A stretch of DNA of 64,000 nucleotides from Rhodothermus sp. (GTDB taxonomy: Bacteria > Bacteroidota > Rhodothermia > Rhodothermales > Rhodothermaceae). Each line of letters begins with the position of its first letter. Position 1 is the stretch's first letter. The position numbers and the translations under genes were made by a program. Under the pieces are notes generated by a model. The model was not told the origin of the DNA and did not search any database. It saw only the letters and a list, made by a program, of their open reading frames with translations. The stretch covers positions 1 through 64,000 of the forward strand of contig JAUZRN010000017.1 of assembly GCA_030950375.1 (NCBI GenBank), given 5' to 3'. Shown here one piece after another: positions 28,201 to 35,520 of this stretch.

Positions 28201-28383
28201 GGCCGCCCCTACATAGATAACATTTGGATTGCCCGGTTCAACAGCCAGTGCCACTACGCGTCCACTCATTCCGGCCGGACCGATCTGCCGGGCTGTCAGT
28301 CCATGAACACGCGCCGTGTCTATCTGAGCCCAGGCCAGTGGAACAATCAACCACCCGATAACAAGTATGGTGAGCCTACGCAT
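25252..28383 (-). CDS. Large secreted Vps10/BNR-repeat beta-propeller protein
   Basis: A 1043-residue exported protein; I start at the ATG at 28383 (MRRLTILVIGWLIVPLAWAQ), which gives a clean signal peptide. Residues about 30-730 contain many sortilin/BNR-type Asp boxes (S-E-D-G-G-x-T-W and variants such as STDRGETWEI), forming a multi-bladed propeller. Linking segments carry the pattern hydrophobic-D-P-x-N-P. The last 200 residues are helical and coiled, with a run of Glu/Arg/Leu. Family members are often labelled glycosyl hydrolase, but no catalytic residues can be assigned, so a binding or scaffold role is just as likely. Single gene with its own terminator. Confidence 0.88.
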   Translation of the reverse strand: MRRLTILVIGWLIVPLAWAQIDTARVHGLTARQIGPAGMSGRVVALAVEPGNPNVIYVGAASGGLWRSEDGGVTWTPLFDRQPVSSIGAIAIDPNNPDVIWVGTGEGTPRNSASVGNGVYKSVDRGRTWIHLGLEESERIQSIVIDPRNSDVVYVAALGPAWRDGGQRGLYKTTDGGKTWTKILGANERTGADKILMDPRNPDKLIVSLWEYRRWPWFFKSGGPGSGLYITYDGGQTWKRITEKDGLPRGELGRMGLALAPSNPEVVYALIEAKRSGLYRSEDGGHTWRKVNDELNLHYRPFYFSLLQVDPTNENRLYYGQYDLRVSEDGGKTFRTLASAGIVHPDHHALVVHPEDPSYLIDGNDGGVYISRDRGRTWRFVDNLPLGQYYHIDIDMEVPYNIYGGMQDNGSWRGPAYLFQRGGIRNHLFQEVGFGDGFHTTWDRSNPRYGYSMSQRGFLMRYDLVTGERKDIRPAPPADTVALRFNWNAGFAVDPFDPETIYLGSQFVHKSTDRGETWEIISPDLTTNNPEWQQQLKSGGLTYDVTGAENFTTITVIAPSPVERGVIWVGTDDGQVHLTRDGGKTWTNLSRRIKGVPEFTWVPHIEPSPFNAAEAYVVFDNHRRGDWTPYIFKTTDYGRTWTALSTEDVWGYVHVIRQDPVEPQLLYLGTEFGLYISTDGGRHWTKWHEGIPTVPVRDIRVHPREHDLIVGTHGRSAYVIDDIRVLRLLAQEGNKVLEDSLRMLTVRDGVTVTLKYADGSRFPGHGIFRGENRPIGALITYQVIPRGDPDSVRVTVEIVDAEGKVIRRLRGPAKPGINRVVWDLRRKGPEFPSLEAPRRRPDRERPGVTVLPGTYKVRLKLDGRADSAEVQVLPDPRLPATEADRRAKFATLMRVERHIETAAEAMKRLRRTREALQRLLEQIQERKDTLAQEVRKEARRLQQRLDSLRYQIVPKEVQGLLRDPRVLSAQLGYVYRSLQSSWDAPTPAQMKYLEIAEKRLAQILEQINRFFEEELPAFRTQVEALQLEWIPTFEKPLMMPARQ

Positions 28384-28508
28384 AGCTGCCGCCGGTTGGT
28401 TTAAGTCCAACAAAAGCATTGACACGCTGCCTAATGTACCAAAACTTGATTAAAAAAAGCGCACGCCTTCCACGTAGTGGAGGACAAATGGTATGGAATA
28501 CCGCCAGG

Positions 28509-29321
28509 TCACGTGCGAAATGCCACACGCGAAAAACGCGCCTGATAGGCAACCTGCAACCGTTGCCAGCGGGAAAGCACTACAGGTCCATGCCAGACGT
28601 CATAATTGCGACGTTTGATGGTTCGGAGCACTTCGAGTGCCAGCAACCACTCCCGACGTAGTGCCCGGGCATAACGCCGGGGTAGTTCATGCACCAGGGC
28701 ACGCCCACGCGCTAACGCCTCCTGGACCCGTACCACCTGCTTCCAGAGTAGCCGCTGAACAGCCGGATTGTTTGCTCCCCGCTGCAACAGCTCAATCGAT
28801 ACCCCTGCCCTTTCCAGATCTTCCAGCGGAATAAACAGGCGGTCCGCTGCCAGATCGCGTGGCAGCCGCATCAGCCGATCCGTCAAGAAAAAACCGGTAG
28901 CAAGCGCATCGACCTGCGGATCGTTGAAGCGCGTGCCTACGCCTGCCAGCCGGGCGAGCAATCGCCCGTGTGCCCCAGCAAAATCACGCACAAAGGACTC
29001 CAGCGCTGCGGCATTGGAAAAGCGTGCCGATCCAGTCCATACCCAGGCTGCCCGCACCTGCATAGCCATCAGCTCAACGGGTAGCCCATAGTGGGCTACT
29101 ACCTCCTGCGCCGCTCGCCATACCGCTTCGGGCACCACACGGACCGGCTCACCTGCAAGCAGACGCGCCGCCTCTGCGTGCAGAAAAGCTTCAATACTTG
29201 CCGCCTCTACGTGGGGTACGTTCGGTCGCCGCAGGGCCAGGTGCCAGTGCCAGAGCGCCTGTGCAGCCGGACGCAGCGCTGTGGGCCATGGTTTTTCATA
29301 AAAAGGGCGTACCAGGGTCAT
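28509..29321 (-). CDS. Squalene/phytoene synthase family protein, divergent
   Basis: A 270-residue all-helical protein. The second Asp-rich region of the family is visible as TGFFLTDRLMRLPRDLAADR and then LFIPLEDLERAGVS. A segment ESFVRDFAGAHGRLLARLAG matches the helix before it. The first Asp-rich motif (usually DDxxD near residue 50-60) is absent; that place reads LRRPNVPHVEAAS. Since both motifs bind the diphosphate-Mg in true synthases, this may be an inactive or changed-specificity relative. It starts 3 bases after the stop of the enoyl-CoA hydratase gene on the same strand. Confidence 0.7.
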   Translation of the reverse strand: MTLVRPFYEKPWPTALRPAAQALWHWHLALRRPNVPHVEAASIEAFLHAEAARLLAGEPVRVVPEAVWRAAQEVVAHYGLPVELMAMQVRAAWVWTGSARFSNAAALESFVRDFAGAHGRLLARLAGVGTRFNDPQVDALATGFFLTDRLMRLPRDLAADRLFIPLEDLERAGVSIELLQRGANNPAVQRLLWKQVVRVQEALARGRALVHELPRRYARALRREWLLALEVLRTIKRRNYDVWHGPVVLSRWQRLQVAYQARFSRVAFRT

Positions 29322-29324
29322 CGT

Positions 29325-30113
29325 TCAACCGGACGATCGACGCCAGGGAGGATCCTGTTTCTCCAGAAATGCCCGAATGCCAGCCTTGCAGTCGGCCGTG
29401 CCTCGGGCCAGCGCATTGACCCGGGTTGCATAAGCCAGCGCAGCATCCAGATTCAGCCCGGGCAAATCGGCCAGCAGACGACGGGTCAGCGCCACAGCCG
29501 ACGGGCTCGTCTCGGTAGCCAGTTCACGAGCCAGCGCCTGTACAACGGCATCCAGTTCCTCGGGCAGAACCACCCGGTGAATGAGTCCCAGACGCACCGC
29601 TTCTTCTGCTTCAATCAGTCGGCCACGTAACAACAGATCGCGGGCCACTGTCTCCCCTACCCGTCGCAACACGAACGTCGCCACGATCGCCGGCACAAAG
29701 CCAATGCGCACCTCGGTAAAACCCAGCTTCGCGCCTGCAACGGCAACGGTAAAGTCACAGGCAATAGCCAACCCACACCCGCCAGCAATAGCATGGCCAT
29801 TTAGCCGAGCAATCAACGGCTTCGGATAATAAGCCAGTTGTTGAAACAAGGCAGCCAACCGCTCCGAATCGACCAGATTCTCCTCAACCGTCGCCTCCTG
29901 CAACCGCGACAGCTCTGCCAGATCGGCACCGGCCGAAAACGCCTTTCCTGCGCCTGTCAGCACTACCACCCGAACCGTTTCCTGTTCGGCCATCGCCTGC
30001 AGCGCCTGCGAAAGGGCTGTAACAAGCGGTCCACTCAATGCATTGCGCTTATCTGGCCGGTTGAGCGTCAGTGTGGCCACCGGCCCTTCGATATGGGTCT
30101 GCACCAATTCCAT
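29325..30113 (-). CDS. Enoyl-CoA hydratase/isomerase family protein
   Basis: A 262-residue crotonase-fold enzyme; the ATG at 30113 gives MELVQTHIEGPVATLTLNRP, the standard N-terminus. The oxyanion-hole segments are AFSAGADL and AIAGGCGLAIACDF; a Glu follows in KLGFTEVRIGFVP, the position of one catalytic acid in hydratases. The substrate is not predictable: fatty-acid beta-oxidation or methylglutaconyl-CoA-type reactions both fit. It is followed within 3 bases by the squalene-synthase-like gene. Confidence 0.88.
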   Translation of the reverse strand: MELVQTHIEGPVATLTLNRPDKRNALSGPLVTALSQALQAMAEQETVRVVVLTGAGKAFSAGADLAELSRLQEATVEENLVDSERLAALFQQLAYYPKPLIARLNGHAIAGGCGLAIACDFTVAVAGAKLGFTEVRIGFVPAIVATFVLRRVGETVARDLLLRGRLIEAEEAVRLGLIHRVVLPEELDAVVQALARELATETSPSAVALTRRLLADLPGLNLDAALAYATRVNALARGTADCKAGIRAFLEKQDPPWRRSSG

Positions 30114-30985
30114 GTGCTCAGCTTTTTCAAATTTAGCAGAACATCCTGCATAACCTCGCACATCGCCACCCCACACTATGATACCGCACACACTTTTACG
30201 ATGCAATAACGGCCTCTTTATCCTGCGGAATGCCCCATAGGCCTGTACCTCCCCTTCCAGAGGAAGCTGCCCGAAAGGCTGAAGGCGACTGTGCCACAAT
30301 CGGCCCGATCTCGCAACCCGAAACCCTCACCTCCCCCTGCAAGGAGCGCTGTCGCAAAGCAAGTGAGGAGGTACCCGTTGAAAACAGCGCGGCCTTCAGA
30401 AACAACGCTACAGCTGGAGCAAGCAAGGTCGGTCAGTGAGTCCCTCCACCTGTTCCCCTTCCCCTCTGGGCGGAAGGCTCACAAATACCTGCAGGCCTGC
30501 TAACCAGTGGCCGTGCCAGATCTGCCAATGGCCCAGAAACCAGAAACGCTGCTTCCCCTGCCAGGGAGAGCTGTTGCGAAGCGACGGAGGGGGTGTTTTG
30601 TCCGAAGAGACACTGATGGGAACTACCACGGCTTCAGCCAACAGCTTCCTGCAAGGCACGACGACACCAGCGCAGTGCCATCCCAGGCCCGCTTTCAGAC
30701 CCCGGTCAGCTCTTTAAAAGCCTGACCGAGCGAAATGCGGGAGTAGGATAGTAAGGACACATTCTCCTGTCGACTAAAGCCGACGGTCCCCTGCGCCCGA
30801 GCTCTATGAAAAACACCCGAGAAGCAAGAGCACCAACGTCTCTGCCAATACAACCCAAACCAGCTTTGTCCGCGGTCTCCTTTACGTAAGCCAGACTGAC
30901 AGGAAGGGCTACGAGCGTGCGAAGGGCAGCTCTCCACCATATTGTTTCTCCATGATAGCACCGGAGACGTGCCTGACCATTACCC
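30114..30985. other. Gene-poor stretch with degenerate repeated palindromic units
   Basis: Nearly 870 bases with no convincing gene. Between 30246 and 30595 three or four imperfect copies of a unit of about 42 bases occur, listed separately. The rest looks like decayed intergenic sequence. Confidence 0.5.
30246..30595. repeat. Degenerate REP-like repeat cluster
   Basis: Copies start near 30247, 30329, 30456 and 30552. Each reads roughly as a C-rich block (CCTCCCCCTGC), GAGAGCTGT, a GCGAAGC core and a closing G-rich block (GGAGGGGGT). The C-rich and G-rich ends can pair, so each unit could fold into a hairpin. Similarity between copies is about 65-75 per cent by eye. Confidence 0.45.
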
Positions 30986-31711
30986 TTAGCTGACCGCACA
31001 GCAGAAACGGTAAAAAGGCCAGACTATGCGCCAGGTTGCTACAATCCAACGCACCAGCTCCGACCGCTGTCGCAATACCTCTTCACGGGATAGCGTACGC
31101 CCCACCCAGATACCTTCTGCCCCACGTAACAGCTCAGACCACCGATGGAACGCACCTGTACTTACCTGTCGTATTGCCTTTCGCTTTGTGTAGATTTTGA
31201 ATTGCAATAACGGAATCAATGGCCGGAGCGCCGTCTCTCCCATCTCCTTCAGATGCTCCCGTACCACCCGCCACACCGCCCGCGCCGGCACGCCGACATA
31301 TACACCTACCCGCAACCCATCCACATGCAAACTCACTATGAGCTGCACATCGGCCAGCCGCCGACGCCCCCGCCGGTAAAATGCCATCCAGTAATGCGCA
31401 TGGCATCCACCCGCTCCAAAGTCATTCTTCAAAAAACGGCTGAACACATTGCGCTCTGTCTCCAGCGCCAGCGCACTGGGCACCACCCAGTTGGCAGCCA
31501 GATCATCCCGTAACCTTCGGAAAGGCTGCTGTATGCATCGCTGCAATACGGATTTCTCCTGGCGATACTGCGCAATATGTGGTCGGGCTTTCAGTCGCGA
31601 CAGCGCCTCAAAGGCTTCGGGGGCAAAGCCCTCGAACGTAAGCACCGGCGGCTCAATCAGTACCAGGGCTTCCGGTGCCACCTCAGCCGGATCACGTCCC
31701 GGCAGCCACAT
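30986..31711 (-). CDS. Hypothetical protein resembling a DUF2461/McrB-N-like domain
   Basis: A 241-residue cytoplasmic protein, mostly soluble. Segments such as LSRLKARPHIAQYRQEK, then ETERNVFSRFLKNDFGAGG and YWMAFYRRGRRRLADVQLIV follow the pattern that I associate with N-terminal domains of McrB-like AAA proteins and DUF2461 proteins. No ATPase or nuclease motif is present, so this would be the isolated domain. The function is unknown. Its start overlaps the end of thrC by 20 bases, so it is probably translated from the same message as gltBD-thrBC. Confidence 0.6.
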   Translation of the reverse strand: MWLPGRDPAEVAPEALVLIEPPVLTFEGFAPEAFEALSRLKARPHIAQYRQEKSVLQRCIQQPFRRLRDDLAANWVVPSALALETERNVFSRFLKNDFGAGGCHAHYWMAFYRRGRRRLADVQLIVSLHVDGLRVGVYVGVPARAVWRVVREHLKEMGETALRPLIPLLQFKIYTKRKAIRQVSTGAFHRWSELLRGAEGIWVGRTLSREEVLRQRSELVRWIVATWRIVWPFYRFCCAVS

Positions 31712-33002
31712 AGGGCAACAGGCGTGCTTTCAGGGCCTCCAGATCGGCTGCAACAGGCACCACCGAGATCTCCTGCTGCCAGAGCCGCGCCAGCGCTTCG
31801 GGGACCTCCGGCTCGAAGTTCAACGCCTGTCGGATCACCTCAGGAAACTTGGCCGGATGTGCTGTGGCCAGCACTACGATCGGCGTTCGGTCCCCCGTTG
31901 CTTTCCGATAGCGATAGGCCGCTGCCAGCCCTACGGCCGTATGGGGATCGGCCAGATAGCCGGTCGCCTCGTAAACGGCCCGCAAGGTATCCAGCGTGGC
32001 TTCGTCTGACACACTGGTACCCCAGATGCGTGCAGCCATCTTTTCTCTTAGCAGAGCCTGTAGCCGCTCGAAGTTGCTGGGCGCGCCCACGTCCATGGCA
32101 TTCGAGAGCGTACGCCGTGAAGGCCCAAAGGCCGGTCCTTCGCCGGCCAGAAACCGTGGGAAGAAATCGTTCGCGTTGTGGGCGGCCACAAAGCGGCGAA
32201 CGGGCAGCCCGCTCAACGCAGCCAGAACGCCGCCCGTCAGATTGCCCAGGTTGCCGCTGGGCACGCAAAAGACCACCTCGTCAAATGCTCCCGCTGCTAC
32301 CGCCCAGATGTAGTAGAGCATCTGCGGCAGCAAACGCCCCACGTTAATCGAATTGGCCGAAGAGAGCCGTACCCGGCTAAAGTCTGGATCGGCGAAGGCC
32401 GACTTGACCAGGCGCTGGCAGTCGTCAAACGTGCCATGGACGGCAAACGCCTGCACTCCAGGCCGCTGTACGATGAGCTGTCGCTCCTGCACCGGACTGA
32501 CCTGGCCCCGGGGATAGAGCAAGCCTACCTGCACGCGTTCCAGTCCAGCAAAGCCGTCCGCCACCGCACTACCCGTATCGCCCGAAGTAGCCACCAGCAC
32601 CAGCAGGCGTTCGTCCAACCGGCGCAGTATTTCGCGGGCAAAGCGGGCCATCGTACGTGCGCCGAAGTCCTTGAAGGAAAGCGTTGGCCCGTGAAAAAGC
32701 TCCAGCACGTAAAGATCCTCGCCCAGCGCAACAAGTGGCACCGGAAACGACAACGCTTCAGCCGTGACGCGTGCTACGACCTCTTCCGAAAAGACACCGT
32801 GCAACCAGCGAGCCAGCACCTCAGTCGCCAGCTCGGCAAACGATGAAGCACCTTGCCAGACTTCGGCCGGTAGCCGGGGAATGCGCTCTGGAATGTAGAG
32901 GCCTCCATCAGGGGCCAGCCCCTGCAGCAATGCCTGGTCGAACGTCAGGGCAGGCGCCTGCCCGCGGGTACTGACGAAGCGAATCGGTTCCAAGGTCGCC
33001 AT
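31692..33002 (-). CDS. thrC: Threonine synthase
   Basis: A 436-residue PLP enzyme converting O-phosphohomoserine to threonine. I use the ATG at 33002 (MATLEPIRFVSTRGQAPALT), 4 bases after the thrB stop. FHGPTLSFKDFGAR contains the PLP-binding Lys; ATSGDTGSAVADGF binds the phosphate, and SANSINVGRLLPQM follows. This is the long, gamma-proteobacterial/Bacteroidota type with the N-terminal helical lobe. It sits directly after the gene for the preceding step. Confidence 0.95.
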   Translation of the reverse strand: MATLEPIRFVSTRGQAPALTFDQALLQGLAPDGGLYIPERIPRLPAEVWQGASSFAELATEVLARWLHGVFSEEVVARVTAEALSFPVPLVALGEDLYVLELFHGPTLSFKDFGARTMARFAREILRRLDERLLVLVATSGDTGSAVADGFAGLERVQVGLLYPRGQVSPVQERQLIVQRPGVQAFAVHGTFDDCQRLVKSAFADPDFSRVRLSSANSINVGRLLPQMLYYIWAVAAGAFDEVVFCVPSGNLGNLTGGVLAALSGLPVRRFVAAHNANDFFPRFLAGEGPAFGPSRRTLSNAMDVGAPSNFERLQALLREKMAARIWGTSVSDEATLDTLRAVYEATGYLADPHTAVGLAAAYRYRKATGDRTPIVVLATAHPAKFPEVIRQALNFEPEVPEALARLWQQEISVVPVAADLEALKARLLPYVAAGT

Positions 33003-33006
33003 AGAT

Positions 33007-33984
33007 TCAGAGCTGACGCACGCCTTCGAAGTCAACCGCTGTAACGTACCCTTCGACCTCTACGCCGCTCTCCAGGCATGCCTCACGCATGGCTGCCAGA
33101 ACCTGGCGAGCATGTAGCGCATCACGAGCCAGCGCAAACATAGAAGGCCCTGAACCCGTCAGCGCACAGCCAAAGGCACCAGCCGACAAAGCCGCCTGCC
33201 GTACCGCGTCATAGCAAGGCACCAGCGTAGCCCGCACGGGCTCCACGATGCGGTCGGCCATCATCCAGCGTCCTACTGCTTCCCAGTCGCCGGCTCGAAA
33301 CGCATCGATCATGAAGGCCAGCGCCGACGCGTTATGCACGGCATCCCGAAGGGGCACCTGCCGGGGCAAAATTTCGCGGGCCGTACGCGTCAGAATCGCT
33401 ACGCGAGGCAGAATCAGGGCTATAGCAAGCGGAGCCGGCAGCGGAATGCGCCGGTAGCAGGTGGGATCGCTGGCCGATACCAGCACTAACCCACCCAAGA
33501 GGGATGGCAACACATTATCGCCATGTCGGCTGCCCGAAGCCACGACCTCTCCTTCAAGCACGGCTTCCACTAATGTTTCCCGTGGTAGCGGCCGATCCAA
33601 CAGCAGGTTAGCGGCCCAGGCTCCGGCCACCGCACTGGCTGCCGAACTCCCCAGCCCTGATCCGGCTGGCAGGCCTTTGTACAAGCGAAGTGCCACGCCA
33701 TGCCGGGCCTTTGCCTGGCGGAGCACGGCGGCGGCTGCCACAGCGGCCGTATTGCGTGCCGGATCGGCCGGAATCGTCGAACCGGACAGCCCGTTGGTTC
33801 CTACCAGGGTGACGCCTGGCGTTTCGGTGCGCCAGGCTTCGACACGATCCCCCAGTCCCTGAATGCATAGCCCCAGCGCATCAAAGCCAGGGCCAAGGTT
33901 GGAAAGCGAGCCGGGTCCCCATACGACCACGTGCTCGCCTGGCCGGCCAGCAATCACAGAAACGGATGACGATGCAATCTCCAT
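33007..33984 (-). CDS. thrB: Homoserine kinase
   Basis: A 325-residue GHMP kinase that phosphorylates homoserine. I choose the ATG at 33984; a TTG 12 bases upstream is an alternative. The GHMP ATP-binding motif LPAGSGLGSSAASA, the N-terminal PGSLSNLGPGFDALG and the C-terminal ALTGSGPSMFAL are all clear. The length is slightly longer than the E. coli enzyme (310). It lies between gltD (28-base gap) and thrC (4-base gap) in one apparent operon. Confidence 0.94.
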   Translation of the reverse strand: MEIASSSVSVIAGRPGEHVVVWGPGSLSNLGPGFDALGLCIQGLGDRVEAWRTETPGVTLVGTNGLSGSTIPADPARNTAAVAAAAVLRQAKARHGVALRLYKGLPAGSGLGSSAASAVAGAWAANLLLDRPLPRETLVEAVLEGEVVASGSRHGDNVLPSLLGGLVLVSASDPTCYRRIPLPAPLAIALILPRVAILTRTAREILPRQVPLRDAVHNASALAFMIDAFRAGDWEAVGRWMMADRIVEPVRATLVPCYDAVRQAALSAGAFGCALTGSGPSMFALARDALHARQVLAAMREACLESGVEVEGYVTAVDFEGVRQL

Positions 33985-34012
33985 AGGCGTTTTCAAGATA
34001 CGCGAGACGGGC

Positions 34013-35491
34013 TCATCGGAGCAAGGGCAGATCGCCTGCGCCCTTCGTGGGCAGCGTGGTATAGCCTCTCAGGTACTGATCGACCCCTCGCGCTGCTTCT
34101 CGCCCTTCAGAGATGGCCCAGACGACCAGGGACGCTCCGCGATGTGCATCGCCGGCCACAAACACGCCGGGCACATTTGTCTGGAAATGTTCATCGGCGC
34201 GAACCCGCCCCCCTTCGTCCAGTTCGACCCCCAGCGCTTCGAGCAAGGGGCTTCGCTCGGGGCCTTCGTAGCCGATAGCGATCAACACCAGATCGGCTGG
34301 CCATTCACGACGGGTGCCGGGCACTTCGCGGCGCGTGCGCCGGCCGTCCGGTCCCGGTGGGCCCGGCTCTACGTCCACCGTAATGACCCGTTCGACGTGA
34401 CCATCACGTCCTTCGAAAGCGATAGTCTGTACGCTCCAGACCCGTTCACATCCTTCTTCGTGGGAAGTGGTCACCTGAAGCAGATATGGATGAAAGGGCC
34501 AGGGCATCTCAGGAGGCCGCTCCTTCGGAGGCGCCGGCCAGATGTGAAAGTTTGTGATGGAACGAGCGCCCTGACGATTGGCCACGCCGATGCAGTCGCT
34601 GGCAGTGTCGCCGCCGCCAATGACGACCACATGCTTACCGGCCGCATCGATCACCGGGATGCCGGCCGCTTCCAGATCATCGCGCGCAACCCGCCTGGTG
34701 GCCTGCCACAGATATTCCCAGGCGAAATGAATGCCAGCAAGCTCGCGTCCGGGAACCTTCACATCCCGGGGTTGGGTAGCGCCGGTGCAGAGGACAATCG
34801 CGTCAAAATCGCGCCGGAGTCGATCAACGGGATAGTCACGCCCTACCCACACGCCGGTTCGAAACGTGATCCCCTCGGCCTCCAGAAGAGCTACACGACG
34901 ATCAATCACCCACTTTTCCATCTTGAAATCGGGGACTCCATAGCGCAATAACCCGCCGATGCGATCGTCTCGTTCAAAGACCGTCACCCAGTGGCCGGCC
35001 CGGTTAAGCTGGTCAGCACAGGCCAGCCCGGCCGGCCCTGATCCAATAACGGCCACCCGTTTGCCAGTCCGGCATGCCGGCGGCTCTGGCTTGACCCATC
35101 CTTCGCGAAACGCCCGTTCAATGATGGCCCATTCAATCTGTTCGATGGTTACAGGGGGTTCGATCAGACCCAGCACACAGGCCGACTCACAGGGGGCCGG
35201 ACACACGCGGCCCGTGAACTCCGGAAAGTTGTTCGTGGCCCGCAACCGTTCGTAGGCCTCACGCCACCGGTTTTGGTATACCAGCTCGTTAAATTCCGGG
35301 ATGACATTACCCAGCGGGCATCCGGCATGGCAGAACGGAATGCCGCAATCCATGCAGCGTGCGGCCTGTTGCTGCACGCGGTCGTCCGGCAACAACCGAT
35401 AAACTTCGCGAAAGTCTCGGACGCGCTCTTCAACCGGTCGCTTTTCTGGATCTTCTCGAGGAATTTCGATAAAGCCTCGCAGGGAGCCCAT
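34013..35491 (-). CDS. gltD: Glutamate synthase small subunit
   Basis: A 492-residue NAD(P)H-dependent flavoprotein. N-terminal Cys motifs CMDCGIPFCHAGCPLG and CPAPCESACV provide [4Fe-4S] ligands. The FAD-binding fold is at VAVIGSGPAGLACADQLN, the NAD(P)H fold at HVVVIGGGDTASDCIG, and GVFVAGDAHRGASLVVWAI closes the FAD site. Electrons pass from NAD(P)H to the large subunit. It starts 29 bases after the gltB stop. Confidence 0.96.
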   Translation of the reverse strand: MGSLRGFIEIPREDPEKRPVEERVRDFREVYRLLPDDRVQQQAARCMDCGIPFCHAGCPLGNVIPEFNELVYQNRWREAYERLRATNNFPEFTGRVCPAPCESACVLGLIEPPVTIEQIEWAIIERAFREGWVKPEPPACRTGKRVAVIGSGPAGLACADQLNRAGHWVTVFERDDRIGGLLRYGVPDFKMEKWVIDRRVALLEAEGITFRTGVWVGRDYPVDRLRRDFDAIVLCTGATQPRDVKVPGRELAGIHFAWEYLWQATRRVARDDLEAAGIPVIDAAGKHVVVIGGGDTASDCIGVANRQGARSITNFHIWPAPPKERPPEMPWPFHPYLLQVTTSHEEGCERVWSVQTIAFEGRDGHVERVITVDVEPGPPGPDGRRTRREVPGTRREWPADLVLIAIGYEGPERSPLLEALGVELDEGGRVRADEHFQTNVPGVFVAGDAHRGASLVVWAISEGREAARGVDQYLRGYTTLPTKGAGDLPLLR

Positions 35492-35520
35492 AAGCCTTTT
35501 TGCTTGCGATAGAACGTGAG

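Noticed and set aside
30708-30735. 7-bp stem CGGTCAG/CTGACCG as a terminator
   Set aside because: The loop is about 12 bases, no T run follows on either strand, and it lies about 250 bases past the nearest stop codon.
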